DNA of 64,000 nucleotides from Parasponia andersonii (Eukaryota > Streptophyta > Magnoliopsida > Rosales > Cannabaceae). The stretch is taken from contig JXTB01000217.1 in the NCBI GenBank assembly GCA_002914805.1, positions 438,706-502,705 on the forward strand. Reading direction: 5' to 3'. Below are positions 1 to 11,640 of the stretch, one piece after another. The notes beneath the pieces are model-generated. The model searched no databases. It worked only from the letters and a program-made list of their open reading frames with translations, and was not told the DNA's origin. Position 1 is the first letter of the stretch; every line of letters begins with the position of its first letter. The translations under genes were made by a program, and so were the position numbers.

Positions 1-578
1 TATAAGTTTGTTATCAAATTATTTGGACTCTAAAAACAAACTGGACTAAGATTTAAACAACAATAATTATTAGAACAGTTCACTTAACTCAATAATAGAC
101 ACAAATTAATCATATTATTATAATAATCACATATAAATGCAAAATGCATGAGAATTTATTTCTCATTAGGCATATAGTCCAATGTAGCTTTCATGTGTGT
201 ATTCCACTGCAACCGTATTCACAAAAATTTTATTAGTGCATAACCATTTCACTTATCATAACCATAGATTTAAAACACATGAAAAACAAAAATCATATTA
301 TAGGATAAACTTGATATTACATATATAATATTTTTTTTTGTTGATTTTTCTTTTTCAAAACGAATTTGCTTTTGTATATTAAATTTTTTGTTCATTTACC
401 TTTTACAAAAAAAAAAAAATTCTTTTCTTATATTATACATCAGTTCATAAGATCATGAGAAGATTATCTCACTTTGGTTTCCAAACCAAACGATCTTTCA
501 ATCTATTCTCTAGCCTTTGATTATCTGTCCACTTTTGATATATGTATATTAAGAAATTGCATAAGCGCTTTAAGAACG
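1..578. other. AT-rich intergenic flank, possibly repeat-derived
   Basis: No gene is recognisable. Positions about 158-215 (ATTAGGCATAT, then GCTTTCATGTGT) resemble a stretch near 62615-62660 in the same orientation, so this may be part of a dispersed repeat. The pentamer GAACG at 574-578 directly abuts the end of the old Athila 3' LTR. It would be that element's target-site duplication, but the partner copy is not found because the other end of the element is lost. Confidence 0.4.
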
Positions 579-1768
579 TGTTGTAAAATAATTGCAAAAC
601 CATAATATTATAAATAAGTAATATAGTAACGAGTACGAGTATAGTTCCCATAAAAACTGTATTTACTAATTGTCGAAATTAATCTAACTCTAATTTTATT
701 TGAAGAAAACTAAAAAGAATGTTTGCATAAATTAAATTAAATAACTAATTAAAAACAAAGCAAAATGAAATAATAATGATGACAATTAAATGAACTAAAC
801 ACCTATTTTTTCTAATTTCACTAAAATTAATCCTATTGAAATCTCTTAGTTTAATAAATCAAGTTCAATTCTATATATTGATAGTGAATATCTCTAATTT
901 AATCATTAATCTTTCGCAAGCATTCATAATTTTATATTAACAAGGAAATTTTTTACGTCTCTATGAAAATTCTGAGCTAGTAAAATTCACTAAGATTGGA
1001 GAATTCTTAATATACAACACGAATCACACAGATATCTTTATACTATATTGAATTCATGATGTTCCAATTAAAGCTAATTTAACTTATACTTTTCAGTCCT
1101 AAATCAAATTGCAATGTAAGTTTTGATCAGGCATTCACAAGCATTAAGAACAAATTGAAATATTCAACATAAATTAGAACAAAACATCAAATTTATATTA
1201 ACTAAAAAAACTTAAATATTCATAATTTGGCTATGTGGTAGCCGTAGAAAAGAAAATTTAGCTCGTAGCTAAAATAATAGGAAATGTGATTCTAGACATA
1301 AAAAGTAAAAAAAAAAAAAAAAAAATTGTTGAACGAGTTTAAGTTGTAGAGCATTTCTCTCCATATCATGTTGTTCCACTCCTTCTCGAGGTCTCTCCCT
1401 CTATCTCTCTCACAGTCTAATGCTCTCAAAAGCGTAAATCCTAAAAAGTCTTATTTATAGATTTTTCAGCTCAAGGGGATAAATATACTAATCACACTTT
1501 AAAAATTTCTGGCAGTAGCACTGGTTCTCTGCAGGCCACACGATTTTCTTCTTCCTAGTGCTGCTTATATGGCACTACAGTGCTAGTTCTCTGTTACGTC
1601 AAATATCTTTATCTTTATCTTCGCTCTAATAGCTTCCAAGTCTCAAAAAGCTTCAATCTACAAAATGCAAATGAAAAAAATACGTAAAAGCTAATCAAAA
1701 GGACTCATGAACTTAACAAAATTTCAAGTTAGTAACACTAAATTGACATGTATAAAATCAACTTATCA
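579..1768 (-). repeat. 3' LTR of old Athila-like retrotransposon
   Basis: Read on the minus strand, this 1190-bp block begins TGATAAG directly after a polypurine-like tract (1769-1785) and ends in TTTTACAACA. The ends match the neighbouring Athila element, whose LTR begins TGATAACTC and ends TTTCACAACA. A TATA box on the minus strand (TATAAATAAG, about 1450-1462) precedes a CT-rich leader, as expected for the LTR promoter. The segment just before the LTR end, with ACTCGTACTCGTTAC, also resembles the terminal part of the 8109-17887 LTRs. Minus-strand open frames here are not genes. Confidence 0.75.
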
Positions 1769-3119
1769 AATAACCCTAAGCTTAATACTTTTCTAGTTCT
1801 CGAGCACAAGAAAGAAATGAACTACCAAAAAGCTAAAAACCTTAAAACTTTAGCAATGGCTTAATTTAATTCACAAACTAGCCTCAAAGATTTCACATAT
1901 TTAAAACTCATAGAAAACTCTAAATACTGCAAATGTCTAGAATTTCAATTCAAGTATTAGCCTCGTCTCATTTTAGATTCATTGAGTGCATGTATGCATA
2001 ATCAATTATATATAGTCATTTGCAACTCGAATAAGTTTATGCAAACAAATAACTAAGAAACATATCTAATATAGAATTTATAAACTCTATAAGCTTGCTT
2101 TTCATACAATGTTCTACTAATGTAGAATATCACTACTCCAAGGATCATTAGGATTTTATTAAGTTTATAACGTATGGCTAAGGTAACAGGTAGGATAATA
2201 GTCAATATTTTTGTAGCTCAAATCATCCTAAGTATATAATCTATTCTCGGATCTTTATAGACTTTTCAGCTTGAACACTCCATTGCAATGCCCTCAAACT
2301 TATTTTCAACTTTCTTCTTTCACTCTCTTTACTCTCTTTTTTTTTCTTCTTTTGAATTACTAGACCCTCAAACTTATGAATATATATTTTTTAACACAAA
2401 AGTATAGTACTTTTTCTTTTTCTTCTTTCTACTACTTTTTTTTTTCTTTTGCCTCGAACAGATTTTTCTCAATACCATCCTTACTCTTATATTATCACAT
2501 AACTCAAAAATGTATTTAACAAAGACTACACGTGGTGATGGCACAAGATAAAATACTAGAAATTATTTTAATTCTTGGCTAAAATATTGGTGTCAAAAAA
2601 GGGAAAAATTAGGCTCAATAGGGTATATTAGGAATATATAAATATCAAGGGTTGGCTTAAAAGGCTCAAACAATCTGAAGATCGCTTAAATTATATCCTT
2701 AATATAATATTACCTAGGATTTTACCTAAATCAAATAGGTTCCAGCGCTCATTGAGACTTTGAAATATTTACTTAATCTACATAAGCTTTCTCTAAGTAA
2801 AACAATTAAGCGTAACTATGTATGTGTTCAAAATATTTAGAGAATCATAAGAAAAATCAAACTAACAAACTAACAGAAGAATCAAGCATAAAAAAAAAAT
2901 AATTACAACAACAACAATAACATTCATCATTTTTCAAAGACCTTTATTCAATTAAATCTAGTTTTTATTATAAGCTTTTGATGATTAAACTTGGTCATTA
3001 GTCAAAAACAAAAGTAATATTTTTTTTTCAATTTTTAAAAAGTTTTTTAACTCCTTAACCCTAAATTGAACTCTAACATTGTCTCAGTATTAGAAATTAA
3101 AGAGAAAGTAAAAGAAAAA
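1769..3119 (-). other. 3' non-coding region of old Athila-like element
   Basis: The minus strand parallels 15300-16661 of the intact Athila: a 'GAGTT..TCTTTTACTTTCTC' start, then a purine-rich, poorly coding stretch, then a GGG-containing polypurine tract before the LTR. Neither element has an env-like frame here. Several T-rich or A-rich runs lie at 2320-2460. It ends at 3115-3119 with AAAAA, the proposed target duplication of the inserted long LTR. Confidence 0.65.
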
Positions 3120-6100
3120 TATAATCTCCTAAGAATCCTTAAACTTGCAATATTGGTAGAATTATTATAAACCTAGTGTCGAATTTTATTAAGTTTACAT
3201 TCGCAAATACTTGAAATTATGTATGTAGTATTATTTTAATGTTAAATTTTATTATGTGAGAAAACCATAGTTAATCTTTATTTTGATTTAGAAATTCTAA
3301 GTTAGTTTTCCTTAATAATAAATTGATTCTACAATAATTATATTATGTACATCAATATAACCTAATTAAAAATATGACATGTTTATGTCACATTAAAAAT
3401 TGTTACATTTTATAACCTAAAATTAATGGTTGTACCAAAATAGTATCATGCCATAATTTGAATAGCTAGGATTTAAGTATACAAGGAATTAAGTAGACAA
3501 ATCAATCTAATAGTGGAAAATAAGTTATAGAAAAAGATGAAGAGTAGTAAAGTTTTACCTTAAGAAAGTAATAACTTTAAATGAATGGAATAGAAAAGGA
3601 AAGGAATAAAGTTAGTGGGTAATTCAAAAAGTAGGAAAAAAGGAAAATCACAATGGAAATGTTCTTTGGAAATTAGTGGCCATAATTCAAGTGGAAGATA
3701 TAGACAAAACTAATTAGTAACTTTTATCTCCAAAATAATTCAAAAGGTATAAAAAAAGATTAATATAGTGGAGACTTTCTTTGGGAGCTAGTGGTATTGG
3801 ATTCTAAATAATTGAAAAAAAAGAAATATTAGAGACAAAAGTAGTGGATGAGTAAAAAAATAAAATAAAAGATAAGGTAATGGAGTAGGAAAAGAAGATA
3901 TATTGACGAATTGATAATAATGATGCTTGGATTATTTAATGGAATGTGAAAGTATGTATTATTGGATACCTTCCATGGATGGCCTATAAATAGATCATTT
4001 ATTTAGCAATTCAAATCCATGGTTAACCTTTCAATTACTTAGCCAAAACTATCTTCATATTTCTAATTATCCTTTATCAAAAAGAAAAAAAAAACTCTTT
4101 CTACCTCACTTTCTTCTAAATCCACAAGAACTATAATATTTTACCCATCGGCTCTAGAAATTAAGAATTATAATTAAGAGAAAAGAGCACTTAGTTTTGT
4201 AGTAGAGACATAAGAAAGAAAATTCAAGCTTGGAAGGTAATTATTCTCGCACTTTGCTTATTATGTGATTATATAAAAAAATTAATAGGTAATAACATAT
4301 TTGACCTACTTTAGATATTATATAATTTATATTACGTCTATACTTATTTTCTTGATTTCTTAAGCCTCTAAATATGAATACTTTATAATAATAAATTCTA
4401 AATAATAATAATAATAATAGTAAAATCAAAATGACTAAACACAAAAAGTGGAAGATTTTTAAGTGTAAAACCCTAAAATAAAATATGCATGAAAATGAAC
4501 CAAACTTAATGATTTAGACTTAGATCCTTAAGAACAGATTTTTACCTATTAGAAATGCTTTCCAAAAACTAAAAATATTTGAGTATTTGGGTCAAAAGCA
4601 TATTTTTGACAAAATATGGGTCAAATATGTGATAAAGTTATTTTAGGCAGTTTTAAGACTATTTTAAAGTGTAAAAGTAAATAAAGGAAGAATCTTTAAC
4701 AAAAAATAAGATATAAATCAATATTTACCATTAGAGGGTATAAATGTTAGAAATCTTAAGATTATGGGCAAAAATACGAATTACAAAACTTGAAATTTTG
4801 GGTTGGAAATTTAGTGTAAGAATAAAAAAAAATTTATTTTAGATCTCTAATTGGGATAAGAAAATATTTACTTAAATTTAAGACATAAAATCAATTATAG
4901 GAAGTAAGTAATATATGCCTTTAATTGTATATTGCCTAAGTTTAGTGATAGGCCTAAAAAACGCGATCAATACCAAATAATATTTAGTTCAAGTATGATT
5001 TTAGATTTTAAATTTGTATAGCCCTTAGTGAGGTTGACTCAATTATCATATTATGACGCTTAATTACGAATAAAGAAATATAATTAAGGAAATTTAATTG
5101 ATTTAGGATGATATTAATCAAATCAACAACCAAATTATCGATATATTAAAAAGATCACTATGATCAAGGTTAAGGAGAATCAAATCTCATCCATCTAAGT
5201 GAAAGTATAAATTAGTCAATGAATATAACATGACATTGTTTCTCAAATGTGAAGTTTTATGCTAGATCAAGACTGAGTCTTAAATGTTTTAAGCCCACTA
5301 AGTAATTAGAAGTTTAAAAAAAAAACAGTATAAGGCCACTTTAAATTTCTCTAACAAATAGAGTATATATACATCAAGGCAAACTTCGATCTAGACGTAT
5401 GTAATTAATGAGTAGAACTAGGACAATCATATTACGAGGTAATTACAATTTCACCTATGGCATGGATGGTTGAAAATATTTCATGTTTACAATATGATAT
5501 GTTTGAATTAATTTCATGCGTTAACTTGCCTTTATATTATTATTGTATGGCCTATGTATAATATATGCTTATAAAGATAATTTTCCTATGCTATAAAAAA
5601 ATGATGTATGCTTACTTTGCAATATTATCATGAAAATACTTCAACATACTTTAACAAAGGAAATGCTATGATAGTTGAATATAAGTTTGGGTTCATTGAA
5701 GCGTACCCACTCGTATTAAGAAAAAACTAAATAAGATAAAGAATTTAAGGTGTCGTACCAACCTCCACTAGGTGAGGATATCCGAAGGAAAATAAGACCG
5801 ACCTCCTCTAAGTGAGGATTCCCGAGGAAAAGTATGTTAAGATTATGACTGTGGATGTTTTTAGTTGGGTCGCTCCCCTGGTTCCCCATTTAGTAGTACA
5901 CACTTAGTACGTATACCAGGGCCCATAAGAAAGATAAAAGACTTTACAATCAAGAATGAGATAAAATCATGACATAATATCTTATAATAAAGCGTAAAGT
6001 AATGATTTCATAAAACAATATAACTGGACTTTCATAATAAAAAGAGAAAAAGAGAATTGTTTGTTCATAAGTAAAATGTTTTGTGAAAATTACATTGTAC

Positions 6101-6806
6101 TTACTGAGCGAAAGCTCACATTTTATGAGTATCCATGCTATAGGTACTAAAGGAAAGAAACCTCTGATTTGATTGATGGGTTAGGTGGAATTGAGGCGGG
6201 GATGAATGCGAGGCATGGGCAATGGAATACTGCTATTAAAATTATTTCTGCATATGTTCTTATTATGAGACAAATGATTTCAATTATGTAAGCCTGATGT
6301 TGTTTGAAAACATACTTATAATTTGGCATTTTATTTCGTAATGCATGGTTTAATCAAATTGAACTTAAAAATATATTTCGATTCAATAAAAGTTAAACAA
6401 ATGTTTTTTTTAAAGATCTAAAACAGAAAATATTTTGATTTAAATAAATGCAAAATATAAGAGGTACTGTCAAAAAGACCTAAACTGTCTAAGGAGAGCT
6501 TGAGACTTAAGTGGTCCGTATTTTACCCTCCTCCTCACCTATAGCCCTTTATGGTTGCGCATTATTTAAATCACCTTAATAAAAAGTTTATAATTAAATT
6601 TAAATAAAGGGTACTTAACCATTGAGAAGTATTTACTTGTTTTAAAAATTTAAGTAAATTATTAGTTATGAATATAAATCTCTTAAAAAAGAAATAAAAA
6701 TATATATATAAAAAATTGTCATGAATTTTCAATATCTAAATTTATTTTTTTTTTAAATAAGCTAAGAAGGTAAGTAGTTAACAGTCCGAAAAGTCTGGTC
6801 GTTACA
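3120..6806 (+). repeat. Long solo-LTR-like sequence, copy A
   Basis: This 3687-bp block is homologous end to end with 35571-39467. Its ends are TG/CA-type: decayed TATAATCTCC where copy B has TGTAACTCCC, and GGTCGTTACA at the right. It carries a TATA box (TATAAATAG, 3985-3993) followed by an A-rich leader and, near 6101, ACTGAGCGAAAGCTCAC, also present in copy B. AAAAA lies on both sides (3115-3119, 6807-6811), a plausible though low-complexity target duplication. No partner LTR or internal coding region is attached, so it is best explained as a solo LTR left by recombination. No protein-coding gene is supported inside it. Confidence 0.75.
3985..3993 (+). promoter_or_regulatory. TATA box of long LTR copy A
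   Basis: TATAAATAG follows GGATGGCC and sits in a segment conserved in copy B (TTATAAATC at 36487-36495). The position inside a TG...CA bounded repeat fits the U3 promoter of an LTR retrotransposon. Confidence 0.5.
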
Positions 6807-7057
6807 AAAAACTCTCTCAGATTTATACAAAAAGAAAAAACTTCTTGTCAAGTAGTTGAAACCTGCATTATCGACCACCAAATTTATGCAAAACCTGAGT
6901 CACACAAAACAATCTAAACACATTGCAATGAAAATAAAATCTAACAATAAAATATAAAAAGAAAGTAAGAAAAGATAGAAACACAGGTTCCCTCCTAAGA
7001 TACACTTAATTTTATAGCTTTAACAATGGTCATTAAGAGAACTTTCAGGACTAATGC
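6807..7057 (-). other. Post-coding segment of old Athila-like element
   Basis: On the minus strand this contains TCTTAGGAGGGAACC, corresponding to TTCTTGGGAGGCAAC just after the pol stop of the intact Athila (15134-15148). It ends with GAGAGAGTTTTT at the junction with long LTR copy A, and the text resumes on the far side at 3119. Confidence 0.6.
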
Positions 7058-8103
7058 TTCAAAGATCATATCCAAATGTCTCTAATTTTGGCCTTCTTCT
7101 ATGAAAGTGAGATGGTGCATCTTCTAAGTGACGAGCATAGTCTGTGGTTGTTTCTCTTTCTACTTTCAAAGACTCAAAATGGACCATGCATCTTTCAGGA
7201 TGTTCTTTTGAATACTCACTACTGCATATGTTAGTCCCAATCTTGTCTATAATGTCAATATGATAGCAATCATCTAATTCACATGGATACTTCTTTGCTT
7301 TAAACACGTTAAATATGATCTCCTCATTCTAACTTTTAAGCATAATTCACCTTTTTGCACATCGATAAGTGCTCATCTTATTGCTAGAAACATTCTTCCC
7401 AGTATTATAGGAATATCCCGTCCTCTTCTATATGTAGAACAATAAAATCTATAGGGAAAGTGAATTTATCATACTTAACAAGTACATTTTTTTATTATTC
7501 CCTGTAGGATACTTGGTAGATCTATCAACCAGCTATAGTGAAACTTTAGTAGGTCTTGCCTTTCCCAGCCCTAATTTCTTATAAATAGATAGATATATTA
7601 AATTTATACTCGTACCTAAATTACATGATACCTTGTCGAGTATAGAGTTGCCAATTTAACTAAGAATTGTAGAACTCCCTAGGTCATTTAGCTTCAGGGG
7701 CAATTTCTTCTATAGTATGGCGCTATAGTCCTCAATAAGTAGAATTATTTCGTACTCCTCCAACTTCCTCCTATTTTAGAAGATGTCCTTTATAAATTTA
7801 ATATAATTTAGTAGTTGAGTCAGGGCATCTATTAACAGGATGTTTATATATGTAACTTCTTAAATATCTCCAAGAACTTAGAGAGCTGCTTAACAAGCTT
7901 CTCTTTTGAAGACGTTGAGGGTAATAAGACTCTTTGTATAGGTTTACTTAGGAGACTTGGTTCCTTAGCTGTAGCTTCATCCTTGCTCTTCATGCATTGT
8001 TAAAGATATCTCTTATTGATCAAGCTTTGGAGAATTCTTAATTTTCTGAGAGATTTCCAATTCTTTTCCACTCCTCAATGTAATTGTATGGCAACACTCT
8101 TTA
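7058..8103 (-). pseudogene. gag tail and protease remnant of old Athila-like element
   Basis: The minus strand starts at 8108 with the NPKE and TLRSGKELE motifs that mark the end of Athila gag. It continues with degraded linker sequence, then a retropepsin region (about 7680-7300) with the family phrases KLGLGK, VDRSTKYP and the ILGR-type motif. The last open stretch (7307-7059) continues this frame and ends at a stop. Its apparent start is a GTG, so it is not an independent gene. Several stops and frame changes show the copy is dead. After the stop at 7059 there is no reverse transcriptase. The sequence goes straight to the post-pol motif TCTTAGGAGGGAACC (about 6985-7000). Confidence 0.75.
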
Positions 8104-8108
8104 GGATT

Positions 8109-9779
8109 TGATAACTCTATTTTTATAGGGTTATTTTTACTTTTTATCTATTAAATTTATGTGTTTTGAGTAATTTTAATTTAAATTTTATATAATTAAG
8201 TTGTTTTATTTTATTTAGTTCAGACTTAGTTTTATTTAATTTTACATTATTTTATTAGGTTTAGGTATTTTAATTTAATTAGTTTAAGTAAATTTGACTT
8301 GAATTAGATTTTTATTAGATTTAGAATTTTGATTTTTGTTTGATTTAGGTGAAATAAAAAGGAATCTAAAAGAAAAAAAAAAAAAAAAAAAAGAAGAAGA
8401 AAAATCACAGATTATTGACGCAAGTATAGAATTGGCATGAAGAACAATTTCAAGCTATAGGTGCATCAGGTGCGCGCGTGTCCTTCATGCGTCGGAAAGG
8501 TGAGTGGACATGCTCGTCAGACGCTGGGACCTATGATCAGCTGGCTGTCATGTGTTCCCAGGCTTTGTCTAATCTTGTGCTTCACATCTACATGCAACCA
8601 GTTTTAACTCGAACTATAAGTCGCCACATCAGCTAGTCAAAGTCCTATTTAGGTTTAGCCAATGAAAAGCAAGTTATGTGCCGAGATCATGCCTTTCTGC
8701 TGCATGGGATTATATGCCTAGTACCAGATTTTGAATAAAAGCTATGAGAGAAAGCGAAAGAAATAGAAAAATGACAAATCATTCCACCAATCAGAATTAA
8801 GCACAAGAACCCGTATACAACTCAAATATAATCTCTTTTCAACTATAAAAGAACTACATGAGAATAGAAAAAGACACGCTATTCTAAAGAGAAATACTAT
8901 AATCTAAAGAGAGAAAGTTAATGGAAAACAGGATAATAGACTATGACCTTTTCAACTGCGGTTTTTTAGTTTGATTTTATTTTTAGATTTTTATTTTTCT
9001 TAGGATATTTACATTTAATATTTTTATTTTTCTCAGTTTAATTATATTCTAGATTATTTTTCTTGGGCTATAATATAGCCTAACTATGTTGTTTTAATAA
9101 TTTTCTTTCAATTTAGTCCATGAATTAATTTTTCTTAGTTGAGTTTTCAATTTTGTTTTTAATGCTTCTACTTAATTGGCTACTAAATAGATGATTTATT
9201 TATCCTAATAACATCAGAAAGAGATATAAATATATATATATATATATTATTTGTTGGATTGAAAGCCATAAATTATATGTGAAATAAGAATATATTTACA
9301 TGGTTTGTGTAGTCGCTATATGAGTTTCCATAGTTTTTGATAAATTTTTAATTAGTTTAATTTACATAGGAATACAATGAATTGATAATTAAGGGTATTT
9401 TTACTTGAACTCGAAAGAGGATAGTGAATAAATTAAGGAATCTCGACTATCAACTAGGAGAATAATTTATGGCTAATGCGATAGAGAATATTTAGAATAG
9501 ATTAATTATAGTCAAATCAGTAACCCTAGGTTTAAATTCATTGATTTACATCTCATTTTATTTTTCGCTTTTAATTTTCATTCTCATTTATTTTTATTGC
9601 TATGAGTTTATTTTAATTTTAATTTAATTTAATTTTTCTTTAGTCGATTAATTCAAATAAAATTAGGTTAACTGAATTTTGGTACTTAGTAAATAAAAAA
9701 TCTTCATTGGACGATACTTATACTCATTCTATATTATTTATTATGATAATGTACAGTTGCGTTTATAAGTTTCACAACA
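8109..9779 (+). repeat. 5' LTR of Athila element
   Basis: This 1671-bp LTR starts TGATAACTCT and ends TTTCACAACA. It has a TATA box (TATAAAAG, 8844-8851) and the R/U5 boundary probably shortly after it. Compared with the 3' LTR it has extra sequence around 8975-9375 that the 3' LTR lacks, and many single-base differences, so the insertion is not recent. An (AT)n tract lies at about 9226-9247. Confidence 0.88.
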
Positions 9780-9785
9780 AGTTTT

Positions 9786-9803
9786 TGACGCCGTTACCGA
9801 AGA
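9786..9803 (+). other. Primer binding site, tRNA-Asp type, decayed
   Basis: TGACGCCGTTACCGAAGA lies 6 bases after the LTR end. It matches the complement of the plant tRNA-Asp 3' end (TGGCGCCGTTGCCGGGGA) except for G-to-A changes, as expected from decay of methylated cytosines on the other strand. Confidence 0.75.
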
Positions 9804-10043
9804 CTATTATATCTTTATTAATATTGACACTAAACAAATTTAATTTTAGTTTGAATTTTTTTTATTTTTTTTATTTACATATTGTCATGCTTTTGTTTTT
9901 TGGGTGTTTAAGGCTAGTGTATGAGAAAGTTCGTAAAAGAAGATCTATTTCCTTATGATTCTGAAATCGAGCGAATGTATTGAAAGAACAAAGAAAAAAA
10001 AAAAAAAAAAAAGAGAGAGGCTTCTAAACTAGAACATGATACT

Positions 10044-11640
10044 ATGGCTGACAACTAAGGAAACAATTTAGCAGAGGGATAAGAAAGAGCAATCATAAAC
10101 AACCGAGCATTATGTGACTATGCTTTGCATGCGGTTAATGAGACATTCTAAAGTATTAGGTATCTAACCATACAAGCCAACGATTTCGAAATCAAGCCGA
10201 CTATCATTTAGATGGTGCAAACTAATCAATTTAGTGGCTCTCCCCTTCATGATCAAAATACTCGCATTGCCATCTTTCTCGAAATTAGTGAGACTTTCAA
10301 ATATAATGGCATTACTGATGATGCCATCAGACTGCGATTGTTCCCATTTTCACTTTGGGACAAGGCTAAAAGCTGGTTGAATTCTTTGTTGCCAGAGACC
10401 ATCACTACATGGAATGCCCTTACTCAGTGTTTTTATTTAAAATTTTCCCATCAGCAAAAATAGCAAAGATATGAAATGATATTACTACTTTTACCTAGGA
10501 AGATGAAGAGACATTATATGAAGCCTGGGAGAGATACATAGACACGCTGAGATGGTGCCTATATCACGGACTTCCTAAGTGGTTATAGTTACAAACCTTC
10601 TACAGTGAGTTCAGTGGCTCGACTAGAGCTCTTGTAGATGCAGCATTTGGAGGTCCATTGATGGGGAAGGCTGAAGAAGCAACCTATGAATTACTTGAGG
10701 AGGCTGTTAATGCTTATCAGTGGCCAATTGAATGCTCTATACCTCCTATGGGGTACATGAAGTTAATGCACAAACAACACTTACAACTCAAGTTACGACA
10801 TTGATGACACGATTTGATGCTATTTACACTCCTTCTGAAAGGTTTAATTTTTGTGGTGGACCTCACATTAGTAATGAATAACAAGATAGTAATTCCTTTG
10901 ATCAACCTGAGCAAGCACACTTTCTGGAGAATCCTAACTGATAACAGAATATACTGTACTCCTACATTTATAATCAAGGATGGCGTAACCATCCAAATTT
11001 TTCATGAAGAAAAAATGATAATGTTGTAAGGCTACCAAATGGATATCAACCTTGGCCTCAAGCCAATAAAGTCTCTCTGGAAGAAACTTTTGTCTTGAGG
11101 ACTGATATGTCTAAAAATTTAGAAGCTCAAATTAGTTAGCTCTCAAATATGCTCTCCGATGGCCACAGGGTGCTTTGCTAAGCAACACAAAGACAAATCC
11201 AAAAGAGCCCATTAAAGCTGTAACCCTTCGAAGTGGCAAGGTGTTAGAAGATCCTATCAAAGTAAGAGACAAGACTAATAACCAAGTTGAAGAACATGTT
11301 GAGCCATCTTTCGAGAAAACATAAGAAACAAGGCATGCTAGCGAAATTGAGAAGCCTAAATTGAAGCTTTTCCTAGATAAAACACCTTCCTATGTTCCTC
11401 AAATTCCATATCCTCAGCAGTTCCAGAAGCATAAATTGGATAAGCAATTTTCTAAATTTCTCGTTGTATTCAAGAAATTATATATCAATATACCTTTCAC
11501 GAATGTCATAGAACAGGTGCCCAACTATGTAAAATTTATGAAAAAAATCCTTTCCAATAAGAGAATGCTGGAGAAGTATGAGACAATATCACTTACTAAG
11601 GAGTACAACGCAACCTTGCAAAAGAAATTACCATTGAAGC
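10044..11640 (+). pseudogene. Athila gag pseudogene
   Basis: This is the remnant of the retrotransposon capsid/nucleocapsid gene. An ATG at 10044 starts a frame broken by stops. The conserved block MVQTNQF (10212 on) leads into the capsid core FPFSLWDKAKSWL. Around 10500-10735 is the LYEAWERY-like region, and near 10845-10870 a degenerate zinc-knuckle-like FCGGPH. Near 10970-11000 is GWRNHPNFS, and at about 11220-11240 TLRSGK. These phrases are typical of Athila gag. Several stops stand where glutamine is expected (CAA or CAG changed to TAA or TAG). The segment 11361-11687 is the gag-to-protease linker. Confidence 0.85.

Noticed and set aside
469..651. Minus-strand hydrophobic frame
   Set aside because: It crosses the terminal part of the old Athila 3' LTR; the motif around ACTCGTACTC is an LTR feature.
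7059..7307. Minus-strand 82-residue frame as an independent gene
   Set aside because: Its first codon is GTG, and the same frame continues upstream into retroviral-type protease sequence. It is part of the old Athila-like remnant.
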